Assembly (NCBI RefSeq): GCF_014642835.1
Contig: NZ_BMJA01000006.1
Span: 1-64,000 of the forward strand
Direction of reading: 5' to 3'
DNA length: 64,000 nucleotides
Source of the DNA: Dyella nitratireducens
GTDB taxonomy: Bacteria; Pseudomonadota; Gammaproteobacteria; Xanthomonadales; Rhodanobacteraceae
Below the pieces are notes generated by a model. It was not told the DNA's origin, did no database searches, and saw only the letters and a program-made list of their open reading frames with translations. Shown piece by piece: positions 6,746-16,224 of the stretch. Positions within the stretch are counted from its first letter, which is position 1. Each line of letters opens with the position of its first letter. The translations under genes were made by a program, and so were the position numbers.

Positions 6746-9700
6746 GTGCACAGCAACGATGCACAAGCGATAGCCATGGAGCCGGCGCACCAGGCATCTC
6801 CTGATCCCTGGCGGGTCGTGCATGCGCGGCGCCCCCTGGCCTACGAGCTGGCCAAGCTGGAAAGCCTGTATGCACTCGCCAACGGCACGCTCGGCGTGCG
6901 TGGCGGGTTGGAAGAAGACCGCAGCCCCACCCAAGGCAGCTTTCTGACCGGCGTATGGGAACGCACGCCGATCGAGTACCACGAGCGCTTCCCGGGCTTT
7001 GCCCGCAGCACCGATACCCGCATCCCCGTACCCGATGGCACCCGCATCGGCTTGCGCCTGGGCGATGTACCGGTCCATCTGCGCGAAGGCGAATGGCTGG
7101 CCTTTGAGCAGGCGCTGGATCTACGCGCCGGCAGCCTGGAACGAAGCCTGCGCTGGCGCTCCCCCAGCGGCTCTACCATCGAGATCCATGCCGAGCGCAT
7201 CGTCCCCCTGCAGACGCCGAATCTGCTGTGCATCCGCTACCGGGTCACCTCCGTCGACTACACCGGTCCGCTCACGCTGGAGTCGGCGATCGTCGCCAGC
7301 ATCAACGCCGCCGAACAAGGCGATGACCCGCGTATCGGTACGCGCATCAAAGGCGGCCTGAGCGTCACCGCCTCAGACGCCGACCGCACCCTGGCTTCGA
7401 TCTGCCAGCGCACGCAGAACAGCCACATCCGCCTGGCCTGCGGCCAGCGGCACCGCGTGACGCAAAGCAACCTGGCCTTCGCCCGCGCCATCATCGAAGA
7501 CAGCGAAGGCGTGCAGCAGCACTACGTGGCGGACCTGCGCCCCGGCGACAGCGTGGTGCTGGAAAAATTCGTGGCCTACGCGTGCAGCCGCCCCGAAGGC
7601 GGCGATACCGAAGCGTCCCTGCTCGACAGCGTCGCCACGGCGCTTGAGCGCGCGCTAACCGTGGACTTCGATACCCATCGCGCAGAACAGGCGCGCGCCT
7701 GCGCCGCGTTCTGGCAGGACGCGGACCTGGACATTCACGGCGACTCCGCCGTCGAGCAGGCGCTGCGCTTCAATCTGTTCCACCTGATGCAATCCACGCC
7801 GCGTGACGGCAGCGGCAGCGCTGCCGCGAAAGGCCTCACCGGCGAAGGTTACGAAGGGCATTATTTCTGGGATGCGGAAGCCTTCATCTTGCCGGTGCTG
7901 GCATTCACCACCCCCGAGCACGCGCGCAGCATGCTCGAGTACCGCATCAACACGCTTGATCGCGCACGCAATCACGCACGCGAAATGAATCACCCGACCG
8001 GTGCGCTGTACGCGTGGCGCACCATCAGCGGCGATGAATGTTCCGCCTATTTCCCGTCCGGCTCCGCGCAATACCACATCAATGCCGCGATCGCCTTCGC
8101 GATCCGCCTATATGTGGAAGCCACGGGCGATATCGATTTCCTGGTGCGCGGCGGTGCCGAAGTGCTATTCGAAACCGCGCGCCTGTGGCATCACGTGGGC
8201 AACTTCAATCCGCGCCGCGGGAATGCTTTCTGCATCTGTCAGGTGACCGGCCCGGACGAATACACCGCGCTGGTCGACAACAACTACTACACCAACCACA
8301 TGGCGCAGCAACATTTGCGCTATGCCGCCTCGGTGGCGTCACTGCTTGGCCGCGAACGGCCGCAGGATTACACGCGTATCGCCGCACAGCTTGAACTGTC
8401 CGATAAGGAAATCGCCGCATGGCTGGCGGCGGCGGACGCGATGTACCTGCCGGTCGATGCAGAGTTGGGCATCTTTCCGCAGGACGACGACTTCCTCAAC
8501 AAGCCGCGCCTGCCGATCGCACGCCCGACCGAACACGGCCACCGTCCGCTGTTGCTGCAGTTGCATCCGCTGACGATCTATCGCCATCAAGTTTGCAAGC
8601 AAGCCGACGTACTGCAAGCCTTCGTACTCGCCGGCAACACCATCAACGTCGAAAGCAAGCGCCGCAATTTCGATTACTACGAAAGCGTCACCGTGCACGA
8701 CTCCACCCTATCGGCATCCACGTTCAGCATCGTTGCCGCCGAAGTGGGTTATGCGCAGAAGGCATACGGCTATTTTCTCGACACGCTGCGCGTGGATCTG
8801 GACAACCTGCACGGCAACACCTCGCACGGCGTGCACATGGCGGCGATGGCGGGTAGCTGGCTGGCATTGACCTGGGGCTTCGGCGGCATGCGCGTCGTCG
8901 ATGGACGCCCAGCCTTCGCTCCCACCCTGCCCGCAGCGTGGGGCAGCTATCGCTTCGGCGTGCGCTGGCGCGATCACCATATTCGCGTCGCCGTTAAAAA
9001 AGATCGCGTGGAATACACGCTTACCCAAGGCGTGCAGCTCGACATTCTCCACCGCGGCAAGACGGTGGTGCTGCACGCCGGCCATACCGTCAATCTTCCC
9101 CTGCATGCATCAGCGCGCCCTGAAGTGAAGGGCGTCATCTTCGATCTGGACGGCGTGATTGCCGACACCGCAATCGTTCACCACGCCGCATGGAAACGCC
9201 TTGCACTAGAAATCGGCGTCGCCTTCGACGATGCCATCGGCGAGCGTATCAAGGGCGTCGATCGCCGCGGTTCGCTGGACATTCTGCTGGAGCGCGCACC
9301 GCACGCGTATTCGGAAGACGAAAAAGAAGCGCTCGCCTCGCGCAAGAACGAATACTACAAGCAGCAGATCGAAACATTCGGCCCTCAAAACTTGTTGCCT
9401 GGCGCGCGCCACGCTGTCGAATCGGTGCGCCGCACGGGCCTGAAAACCGCGCTGGCTTCCGCCAGCCGCAACGCACCTCTTTTGCTGGAAAGGCTCGGCA
9501 TCGCGGAATTGTTCGACTACGTGGTGGATGCCAACCACATCAGTCGCGCCAAACCCGATCCCGAGATTTTCCTGGCCGCCGCGCGCGGCCTCGGCTTGGA
9601 GCCGAGCGAATGTATCGGCGTGGAGGACGCCGCGGCAGGGATCGCCAGCATTCACGCTGCGGGAATGAAGGCGGTAGGAGTAGGCCAGGCACAGGCATTG

Positions 9701-9763
9701 GCCGAGGCGGATCTGCTGTTGGCGGACGTTGCCGCGTTCGACATCAGTCTGTTCACAACATAA
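6746..9763 (+). CDS. Glycoside hydrolase family 65 phosphorylase fused to beta-phosphoglucomutase
   Basis: A two-domain cytoplasmic enzyme of 1005 residues from the GTG at 6746, chosen because AAGGGGAG sits 6 bases upstream; the frame is open further 5' but overlaps the repressor promoter. Residues about 1-785 are a GH65 inverting phosphorylase: LESLYALANGTLGVRGG, FWDAEAFILPVL, general acid Glu505 in TGPDEYT, KQADV, and the phosphate-site motif VHDSTLSAS. Residues about 795-1005 are a HAD-type beta-phosphoglucomutase (GVIFDLDGVIADT, KPDPEIFLAA, GVEDAAAGI). Together they would split an alpha-linked disaccharide (maltose, trehalose, kojibiose or nigerose; the exact one cannot be told) with phosphate to glucose plus beta-glucose 1-phosphate and convert that to glucose 6-phosphate. 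Fusion of the two steps in one chain is notable. Confidence 0.88.
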   Translation: MHSNDAQAIAMEPAHQASPDPWRVVHARRPLAYELAKLESLYALANGTLGVRGGLEEDRSPTQGSFLTGVWERTPIEYHERFPGFARSTDTRIPVPDGTRIGLRLGDVPVHLREGEWLAFEQALDLRAGSLERSLRWRSPSGSTIEIHAERIVPLQTPNLLCIRYRVTSVDYTGPLTLESAIVASINAAEQGDDPRIGTRIKGGLSVTASDADRTLASICQRTQNSHIRLACGQRHRVTQSNLAFARAIIEDSEGVQQHYVADLRPGDSVVLEKFVAYACSRPEGGDTEASLLDSVATALERALTVDFDTHRAEQARACAAFWQDADLDIHGDSAVEQALRFNLFHLMQSTPRDGSGSAAAKGLTGEGYEGHYFWDAEAFILPVLAFTTPEHARSMLEYRINTLDRARNHAREMNHPTGALYAWRTISGDECSAYFPSGSAQYHINAAIAFAIRLYVEATGDIDFLVRGGAEVLFETARLWHHVGNFNPRRGNAFCICQVTGPDEYTALVDNNYYTNHMAQQHLRYAASVASLLGRERPQDYTRIAAQLELSDKEIAAWLAAADAMYLPVDAELGIFPQDDDFLNKPRLPIARPTEHGHRPLLLQLHPLTIYRHQVCKQADVLQAFVLAGNTINVESKRRNFDYYESVTVHDSTLSASTFSIVAAEVGYAQKAYGYFLDTLRVDLDNLHGNTSHGVHMAAMAGSWLALTWGFGGMRVVDGRPAFAPTLPAAWGSYRFGVRWRDHHIRVAVKKDRVEYTLTQGVQLDILHRGKTVVLHAGHTVNLPLHASARPEVKGVIFDLDGVIADTAIVHHAAWKRLALEIGVAFDDAIGERIKGVDRRGSLDILLERAPHAYSEDEKEALASRKNEYYKQQIETFGPQNLLPGARHAVESVRRTGLKTALASASRNAPLLLERLGIAELFDYVVDANHISRAKPDPEIFLAAARGLGLEPSECIGVEDAAAGIASIHAAGMKAVGVGQAQALAEADLLLADVAAFDISLFTT

Positions 9764-9824
9764 GCGGCTAACAGACGCAGTAACGCCGCGCCATCACAAA
9801 CAAAACAGTTGGGGAGAACGTTCG

Positions 9825-12392
9825 ATGAAGACCAAGCCACTCACACGCGTTGCGTTATCGGCGGCGATCACGGCCACGCTGATGTCCGGCGCGGCCTATG
9901 CGCAAGATAACGCTCAAACGCAAGCCACTTCGACAACCCCGTCCACGACGGCCCCTGCGCAAAACAGCAATTCGCAGCGGTCCAACAACGGCAACAACAA
10001 GAACGTATCGACACTGCAACAGGTCGTGGTCACCGGCACGGCCACCTTCGGCGGTATCAAGAAGATCGACGCCGCTTACTCGATCACCTCGATGAGCGCA
10101 CAGCAGATCAAGCAAGCCAACCCTGTCAGCGCGGCCGATCTGCTGAAATCATCCCCTGGCGTGTATCCCGAATCGTCGGGCGGCCAGACCGGCGCGAACA
10201 TCGAAGTGGCCGGCTTCCCGGGCGGCGGCGACGCACCCTATGCCACCTTCCAGCTCAACGGCAGTCCGCTGTATCCGCAGTCGAATCTGTCGTTCATGGA
10301 TCAATCCACCATGTTCCGCCTCGATGACACCATCGACCGCGCCGAAATCGTGCAAGGCGGCCCATCGGTGCTGTACGGCAACGGCCAGCCTGGCGTCACG
10401 GCCAACTTCCTCTTGAAGGAAGGCACCGACGTTCCCTCCGGTGATATCGGCTTTACCTACGGCACCGATAACACACAGCGTATCGATGGCTTCATCGGCT
10501 TCAAGATTGCCGACGGCTGGTACGGCAGCGTGGGTGGCTTCTGGCGTCGCGACAACATCCGCGATCCGCAATTCGCCGCCGACAAAGGTGGCCAGCTAAC
10601 CGCCACGTTGTCGCGCGACTGGGATAACGGCTCGTTGATGTTCTATGCGCGTGCGCTGAAAGACCACAACCAGTTCGTGACCGACACGCCGATTCTCAAT
10701 TCGGGCAAGGGTCAGTTTTCCGATTATCCAGGCTTCAGCCCGCTGACCGGCACGTTCGGCAGCAAGGCCGACCAGTACGAATTCATTGGGACTACACCTT
10801 GCGGCACGCCCGGGTGCACACCCGGTGGCGAAAACGTCAATCTGGCCAAGGGCCGCGGCGCCGACTTGCGTACGTTTGGCGCGAATTTCGACTGGGATTT
10901 CGGCAACGGCTGGTCGCTGTCCGACAAACTGGGCTTCACCGCCGGTGAGTTGAACACCATCTCGTTCTTCAGCACGGGTTCGAACCCCACCTCGTTGGCT
11001 TCCTACATCGCCAGCCAGGTGGCCTCGGACGTCACCTCGGGCCAGTTGCCTGCTGGCACGTACACCGCCACAGCCAACTACACCAACGGCCAGGCGGCCG
11101 ACATGAACCAGAACGTCACCCAGCAAGGCCTGTGGTACGTACGCAAAAACCTCGAATCGTTCAGCAACGAATTCCATGTCAGCGATGAATTGTTCGAAGG
11201 CAATACGCTGACGCTGGGCAACTGGACGGCCGTCTATCAGGATCACGACACCTGGTTCCTTGGCAACAACATGTTGCTGCAGGCGATTACCAATCCCAAT
11301 CCCATCGTGGTGACGCTCAACAACGGTGTGAACACCTACGATCTGACCGACCCGCAAGGTTTTGTCAGTGGCGTTTCCACGGCCGTCAAACAACGCTGGC
11401 ACGGCTTCAATACCGCGTTTTTTGCGACGGATACCTGGAAGATCGGCGACAACTGGCTGATCGACGGCGGCCTTCGTGTGGAGCGCCAGACGTCCAACGG
11501 CGCCATCGCCAACACCGCCTCATACGACCTGGATAACAATCCGCTCACCCTCTACAACAACAGCTCCCAGTACTTCGCGCCTGGGAACAAATACATCAAC
11601 TACGAGAAGACGGAGAAATCCTGGACGCTGGGCGCCAACTATGAGTTCAATCCCAACATGAGCGCCTATGTACGCGCGAATCTGGGCGTGCACTTCCCCG
11701 ATTTCGACGACCTGCGCGGCCTGCCCACCACACCGGTGCAGAAGATCAGGAACTACGAAATCGGCTTCAAATACCAGGCCGACTGGATTTACGCCGACCT
11801 CTCTGCGTATCGCCGTCTGTTCTATAACGTGCCGTACACCATTACCACGGACACCGGCCAGAACACCTACGTATACGGTGCGCAGAGCAAGGGTGTGAAC
11901 TTCACCACCACGGTGAAACCCTTCGAGCATGCGTCGATCCTCTTCTCCGGCGACTACATGGACGGCCATTACTACCGTTACATCGGTTGCATCACCTATG
12001 CGACGCAGAGCGGTGGCACCGCCTGCACCAGCATCAACGGCATGCAGTTGCAGCGTCAGCCGAAGTTCCAGTTCCGCCTGACACCGTCGTACGACATCCC
12101 CACCAGCTTCGGCGATATCAAGGCGTGGATCACCTATGAATACGTCGGCAACCGCTACGGCGATCTGATCCAGCAGCAGCCACTGGGCAATTACTACGAC
12201 CTCGCCTTCGGCGTGCAAGCGAACGTCGGCCAGCACTGGGTCTATAGCGTGCAGGGCACCAACATCACCAACCAGATCGGCATTACCGAGGGCAATGCTC
12301 GCCTGTTCGGCTTCGCCAGTTCCGGCGGCGTGATTCTGGCCCGCTCGATCTGGGGCCGGCAGATCTCGGGGCAGATCAAGTACAACTTCTGA
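9825..12392 (+). CDS. TonB-dependent outer-membrane receptor (oligosaccharide uptake)
   Basis: 855 residues from the ATG at 9825, which follows GGGGAG; upstream in-frame codons belong to the previous gene's end. A signal peptide ends near AAYAQ (residues about 1-26). Then come a Ser/Thr/Asn-rich linker, a plug domain (VVVTGTATFGG, ADLLKSSPGVYPESSG, RAEIVQGGPSVLYGNGQPG) and a beta-barrel ending in the terminal aromatic KYNF. It is separated by 61 bases from the GH65-phosphoglucomutase gene and probably co-transcribed with it. The substrate is inferred from context to be an alpha-glucoside or trehalose-like sugar. Confidence 0.9.
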   Translation: MKTKPLTRVALSAAITATLMSGAAYAQDNAQTQATSTTPSTTAPAQNSNSQRSNNGNNKNVSTLQQVVVTGTATFGGIKKIDAAYSITSMSAQQIKQANPVSAADLLKSSPGVYPESSGGQTGANIEVAGFPGGGDAPYATFQLNGSPLYPQSNLSFMDQSTMFRLDDTIDRAEIVQGGPSVLYGNGQPGVTANFLLKEGTDVPSGDIGFTYGTDNTQRIDGFIGFKIADGWYGSVGGFWRRDNIRDPQFAADKGGQLTATLSRDWDNGSLMFYARALKDHNQFVTDTPILNSGKGQFSDYPGFSPLTGTFGSKADQYEFIGTTPCGTPGCTPGGENVNLAKGRGADLRTFGANFDWDFGNGWSLSDKLGFTAGELNTISFFSTGSNPTSLASYIASQVASDVTSGQLPAGTYTATANYTNGQAADMNQNVTQQGLWYVRKNLESFSNEFHVSDELFEGNTLTLGNWTAVYQDHDTWFLGNNMLLQAITNPNPIVVTLNNGVNTYDLTDPQGFVSGVSTAVKQRWHGFNTAFFATDTWKIGDNWLIDGGLRVERQTSNGAIANTASYDLDNNPLTLYNNSSQYFAPGNKYINYEKTEKSWTLGANYEFNPNMSAYVRANLGVHFPDFDDLRGLPTTPVQKIRNYEIGFKYQADWIYADLSAYRRLFYNVPYTITTDTGQNTYVYGAQSKGVNFTTTVKPFEHASILFSGDYMDGHYYRYIGCITYATQSGGTACTSINGMQLQRQPKFQFRLTPSYDIPTSFGDIKAWITYEYVGNRYGDLIQQQPLGNYYDLAFGVQANVGQHWVYSVQGTNITNQIGITEGNARLFGFASSGGVILARSIWGRQISGQIKYNF

Positions 12393-12404
12393 TGTGCTTT
12401 CCTT

Positions 12405-12437
12405 CCTCTCCCTCGTTGTTAATCAACGAGGGAGAGG
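12405..12437. terminator. Strong hairpin after the TonB receptor
   Basis: A perfect 14-bp inverted repeat, CCTCTCCCTCGTTG at 12405-12418 and its complement at 12424-12437, with a 5-base loop. It lies 13 bases after the receptor stop. A classical T-run is missing, so it may slow or end transcription, or be part of an intergenic repeat. Confidence 0.45.
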
Positions 12438-12540
12438 GAGTTTGATGTGTTGTTAGCCGCCCTCCCCTCCTTTGGGCAACCATGGCTGGAACCCGTGTCC
12501 GGCCATGGACTTTCCCTCCATAAGTCGTTGTAGAGTCGTG

Positions 12541-12612
12541 TAGGTTGGGGTGCAAACCCCAACACTGCCATGTCGACCAAGATCGCGATGTTGGGGTTTG
12601 CACCCCAGCCTA
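12541..12612. repeat. Double-hairpin intergenic repeat, copy A1
   Basis: Arms of 24 bases (12541-12564 and 12589-12612) are complementary with one mismatch. Each arm is itself a hairpin of the form GTTGGGG, TGCAAA, CCCCAAC. The spacer holds CCATGTCGACC. Relative to copy A3 (24868-24938) the spacer is inverted, so the element occurs in both orientations. It lies just upstream of the MFS gene. Confidence 0.8.
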
Positions 12613-12637
12613 CGATCTGTGAGGGGGTTGTTTCGCC

Positions 12638-13927
12638 ATGCATTTCGTCACCAGGCAGGTCGCCATGAACCGATTCCGCATGATCGCCGCGCTCGCCCTG
12701 ATCTACATGGTCTTTGCGATTTTGCTCAACAGCGTCGGCACGGTCATCCTGCAATCGATCTATACCTTCGGCGTCGACAAGCCGCAGGCGAGCCTGCTGG
12801 AGCTGTTCAAGGACCTGCCGGTCGCGGTCACCTCTTTCCTGGTTGCTTCGTTTCTTCCCCTGCTTGGCTATCGGCGCGCGATGATGATCGCGCTGGGCAT
12901 CGTTGCCTGCGCCTGCGTGCTGATGCCGTTGTATCCGAGCTTCCACACCACGGAGCTATTGTTCACTTGCGTTGGCGTGTCGTTCGCGCTGACCAAGGTG
13001 GCGGTGTATTCCTCGATCGGGCTGCTCACCAATGATCGCAGCGAGCACGGCCGGCTTACCAATACGGTCGAAGGCTTGTTCATGATCGGCGTGCTGATCG
13101 CCGGCTGGCTGTTCAGTGCCTTCGTCGATCATGGGAAGCCGGCGAATCCATCCTGGCTGAATGTCTACTGGGTGCTGGCCGTGATCTGCGTGCTGGTCAT
13201 CGCGCTGCTGGCTACATCGCGCCTGGACGAGTCGGCTGCTCGCACCGAAGAAACCAAATCCATGCACGGCTCGCTGCTGGAGATGCTACATCTGTTCCTG
13301 CGCCCGCTGGTCTATGTGTTCCTGGCATCGGCATTTCTGTACGTGCTGATCGAACAGAGCTTCAGCACCTGGCTGCCGACCTTCAACAACGAAATCCTCA
13401 AGCTGCCCAATGCCATGAGCATCCAGATGGCGACCATTCTGGCCGGCGCCTCGGCAGTTGGCCGCCTCGTCGCAGGCCAACTCTTGCGGCGCATGCGGTG
13501 GTACGCCTTGCTAAACATCTGCGTGCTCGGCATGGGTCTGCTGGTCATGCTGACCTTGCCGTTGGCGCACGGCGTCGTAGCGCGTGCAGATATCGGTTGG
13601 TTGAACGCGCCGACGGCGGCTTATCTGATCCCGCTGATTGGCGTGCTGATGGCGCCGATCTATCCGGTGATCAATTCGGTGGCACTCAGCTCGCTGCCCA
13701 AGCCAGCCCACGCGGCGATGACGGGCCTGATCGTCATCTTCTCCGCGCTTGGCGGAACCTTGGGCTCGCGCATCACCGCCATCGTCTTTTCACGTTTCGA
13801 CGGTATCCACGCGTTCTACTTTTCGCTGGTGCCGATGTTGCTGATCCTGGTCACGCTATTCTTCTTCAAGCGTGAAACCGATCGCGCCGGCACCACCACG
13901 GTCAGCATCACGCTGGCCGGCAAATAG
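12638..13927 (+). CDS. MFS sugar permease
   Basis: An integral inner-membrane protein of 429 residues with about 12 hydrophobic segments (for example LALIYMVFAILLNSVGTVIL, VYWVLAVICVLVIALLA, YLIPLIGVLMAPIYPVINSV). A two-halves arrangement, with a central hydrophilic loop near LDESAARTEETK, is typical of the major facilitator superfamily; the FEV-type charges are modest. The ATG at 12638 is preceded by GAGGGGG at long spacing; ATG 12665 is an alternative start that would remove nine residues. Between the TonB receptor and the GH65 hydrolase genes, it would carry the periplasmic disaccharide or monosaccharide into the cytoplasm for the phosphorylase. Substrate is inferred. Confidence 0.82.
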   Translation: MHFVTRQVAMNRFRMIAALALIYMVFAILLNSVGTVILQSIYTFGVDKPQASLLELFKDLPVAVTSFLVASFLPLLGYRRAMMIALGIVACACVLMPLYPSFHTTELLFTCVGVSFALTKVAVYSSIGLLTNDRSEHGRLTNTVEGLFMIGVLIAGWLFSAFVDHGKPANPSWLNVYWVLAVICVLVIALLATSRLDESAARTEETKSMHGSLLEMLHLFLRPLVYVFLASAFLYVLIEQSFSTWLPTFNNEILKLPNAMSIQMATILAGASAVGRLVAGQLLRRMRWYALLNICVLGMGLLVMLTLPLAHGVVARADIGWLNAPTAAYLIPLIGVLMAPIYPVINSVALSSLPKPAHAAMTGLIVIFSALGGTLGSRITAIVFSRFDGIHAFYFSLVPMLLILVTLFFFKRETDRAGTTTVSITLAGK

Positions 13928-13972
13928 CGCTTTCTGGAGCGAAGCGCATCACGCACTATCGCTGGAGTTCTC

Positions 13973-16219
13973 ATGAGCTTTCGTTACCTTGGCCTGTCTG
14001 GCCTGCTTTTCGCCGCACTTGCTGCAACGTCCGCCTGCTTCGCGGCCACGGATCCAAGCTTCGTGCTCACTGGTACGTCGGATAACTTCGGCAGCTACTT
14101 CCCCAGCTATCTCGCCAACGGCTACTTCTCCACCATGACCTCGCCGCGCGGCACCGAGCCTACGCGCGCTTACATGGTCGCGTTCATGGATTACGATAAA
14201 AGCGATATCTCGCGTCCCGCCGCCATTCCCGGCTGGAGCGAGGTCGACTACAACCCAGGCGGTGGCTGGATCAATTCAACACGCCTGGACCAGAAGATTT
14301 TTGCGAACTACACGCAAACGCTCGACATGTACGACGGCACGCTCACCACGCGCTACCGCTTCGACTACGCCAACAAATCGACCGACGTGAAGGTCACCAC
14401 CTTCGTCAGCCAGGCCGATACGCATCTTGCGGCCACCCAGTTCACCATCACGCCGCATTTCGATGGCAGCGTGGAGCTAACCTTTCCTATTCGCTTGTGG
14501 TCCGAGCATCAACCGCGCTTTCCGATCGGCAGCATGACCGGCGACCAGATGATCGCGGCCGTCATTGCCAGCGGCCAGAATCTGGACAACAAGCCGGTGC
14601 CGACGCCTGATCGTGCAGCCGTGTGGTATCCGGGTTATACGGAAGTGCTCAACCATGATGGTGATACCAGGACGTTGACGCTGTGGCTAAACGGCCGCGC
14701 CAAGCAAGGGTTGAGCATGGCGGAAGCGGCAGCCATTGAGCTGCCGACATCGCTGGACATCCAGAGCGTGAAACTCGACAAGACGTCCGACCTGTTGTCG
14801 CTGCACATCACCGCCAAGGTGAAACAAGGCACCACGTATACCTTCACCAAATACCTTGCTGCCTCCCGCCAGGATTGGGGCGGCGACGCCAAGGCCGATG
14901 TGGCGCTTGCCGAAAAGGCCCGCTCCACCGGCTTCGACACCTTGCTCGCCAGGCACCAGGCGGCATGGCATGAACTGTGGAAATCGGACATCGTGGTGGA
15001 TGGCGATCCGGCCGTGCAGAAAGCCGTGCACTCCGATCTGTATTACTTGCTCGCCAACACCACGGTGGGCACTGCGTGGCCGATGGGCGCTTGCGCGCTG
15101 ACACCGAACTACGCGGGCCACGCGTTCTGGGACAGCGATTCGTGGGTATTTCCCGCGCTGCTGCTGTTGCATCCGGAGCGCGCCAAACCGATCGTGATGT
15201 TCCGCCATCGCACCATGCAGCCGGCGCGCGAGCGCGCCATCCAATACGGCGCGAAAGGCACCATGTATCCGTGGGAAGCCGACCCGCAGACCGGCGTGGA
15301 CAACACGCCGCATTTTGCCTACGGCGTGTACCGCGAAATCCACGTCAATGCGGACATCGCGATAGCGCAATGGCAGTACTACCTTGCCAGCGACGACAAG
15401 GAGTGGCTGAAGCAGGACGGCTGGCCGGTGATCCGCGAGATCGCCCAGTTCTGGGCCAGCCGCGTCACCTACGACAAGGCGACGGATCGCTACGAAATCA
15501 TGCACGTCACGTCGCCTGACGAAGCCTACGATGACGTACCGAACGACTCCTTCACCAACGCCGCCGCGCGCAAAGCGTTGCGGATTGCGATCGAAGCGGC
15601 CAAGACGGTCGGCGAGCCGGCCGATCCGCAGTGGTCGCAGATTGCCGACAAGATGTACATCCCGTTCCTGGACAAGGAACAGCGGCATCTGGATTTCGAC
15701 CAGTCGGTGCCGCACGACAAGATCACCTGGATGGGTTCCTCGCTCGCGTGGCTGATGTATCCCAACCTCGACCTGCCGATGTCGGAGACCGTGCGCCGCA
15801 ACGATTTCGACTTCCAGCTGCATGAGCTGAAAGTGCATGGCGACGATCCCAACGAGATGATGATGGTGATGCTCGCCGTGGGCGCCTCCGAACTGGGCGA
15901 TGCCAAAACCGCCGGCGATTGGATTCAACGCAACCTGGCCGGCTTCCTGAAACCGCCGTTCAACGTGCGCACGGAAACGGTGGCGAACAACGCCGGCTAT
16001 ATTCTCGCGACCTCGTCCGGTTTTTTGCAGAGCATGATCTACGGTCTGACTGGCTTGCGCATCGACGACAAAGGCCTTGATGCGGCCTATGCGCCGGTGC
16101 TGCCGCCGAACTGGACGTCGCTGAAGCTTCAGCGCGTCAGTTTCCGCGGCAAGCAGTACGACATAACCATCACACGCAATGCGGAAGGCAAGGCGGAGTT
16201 GACCCGCACGGCCCTGTAA
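13973..16219 (+). CDS. Exported glycoside hydrolase family 65 enzyme (acid-trehalase/kojibiose-hydrolase-like), copy 1
   Basis: 748 residues with a signal peptide ending near ACFAA (about residue 24). The mature protein has an N-terminal beta-sandwich (TDPSFVLTG, TSPRGTEPTRAYMVAFMD) and an (alpha/alpha)6 barrel with HAFWDSDSWVFPALLLL, GTMYPWEADP and the general acid Glu517 in SPDEAY. Unlike the phosphorylase at 6746 it lacks the HDSTLS-type phosphate-binding loop, so hydrolysis is expected. Family members of this branch include acid trehalases and a kojibiose hydrolase. The start follows GGAG closely, 45 bases after the permease gene, and the next gene begins 5 bases after its stop, so this is an operon. 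Confidence 0.85.
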   Translation: MSFRYLGLSGLLFAALAATSACFAATDPSFVLTGTSDNFGSYFPSYLANGYFSTMTSPRGTEPTRAYMVAFMDYDKSDISRPAAIPGWSEVDYNPGGGWINSTRLDQKIFANYTQTLDMYDGTLTTRYRFDYANKSTDVKVTTFVSQADTHLAATQFTITPHFDGSVELTFPIRLWSEHQPRFPIGSMTGDQMIAAVIASGQNLDNKPVPTPDRAAVWYPGYTEVLNHDGDTRTLTLWLNGRAKQGLSMAEAAAIELPTSLDIQSVKLDKTSDLLSLHITAKVKQGTTYTFTKYLAASRQDWGGDAKADVALAEKARSTGFDTLLARHQAAWHELWKSDIVVDGDPAVQKAVHSDLYYLLANTTVGTAWPMGACALTPNYAGHAFWDSDSWVFPALLLLHPERAKPIVMFRHRTMQPARERAIQYGAKGTMYPWEADPQTGVDNTPHFAYGVYREIHVNADIAIAQWQYYLASDDKEWLKQDGWPVIREIAQFWASRVTYDKATDRYEIMHVTSPDEAYDDVPNDSFTNAAARKALRIAIEAAKTVGEPADPQWSQIADKMYIPFLDKEQRHLDFDQSVPHDKITWMGSSLAWLMYPNLDLPMSETVRRNDFDFQLHELKVHGDDPNEMMMVMLAVGASELGDAKTAGDWIQRNLAGFLKPPFNVRTETVANNAGYILATSSGFLQSMIYGLTGLRIDDKGLDAAYAPVLPPNWTSLKLQRVSFRGKQYDITITRNAEGKAELTRTAL

Positions 16220-16224
16220 CAACC

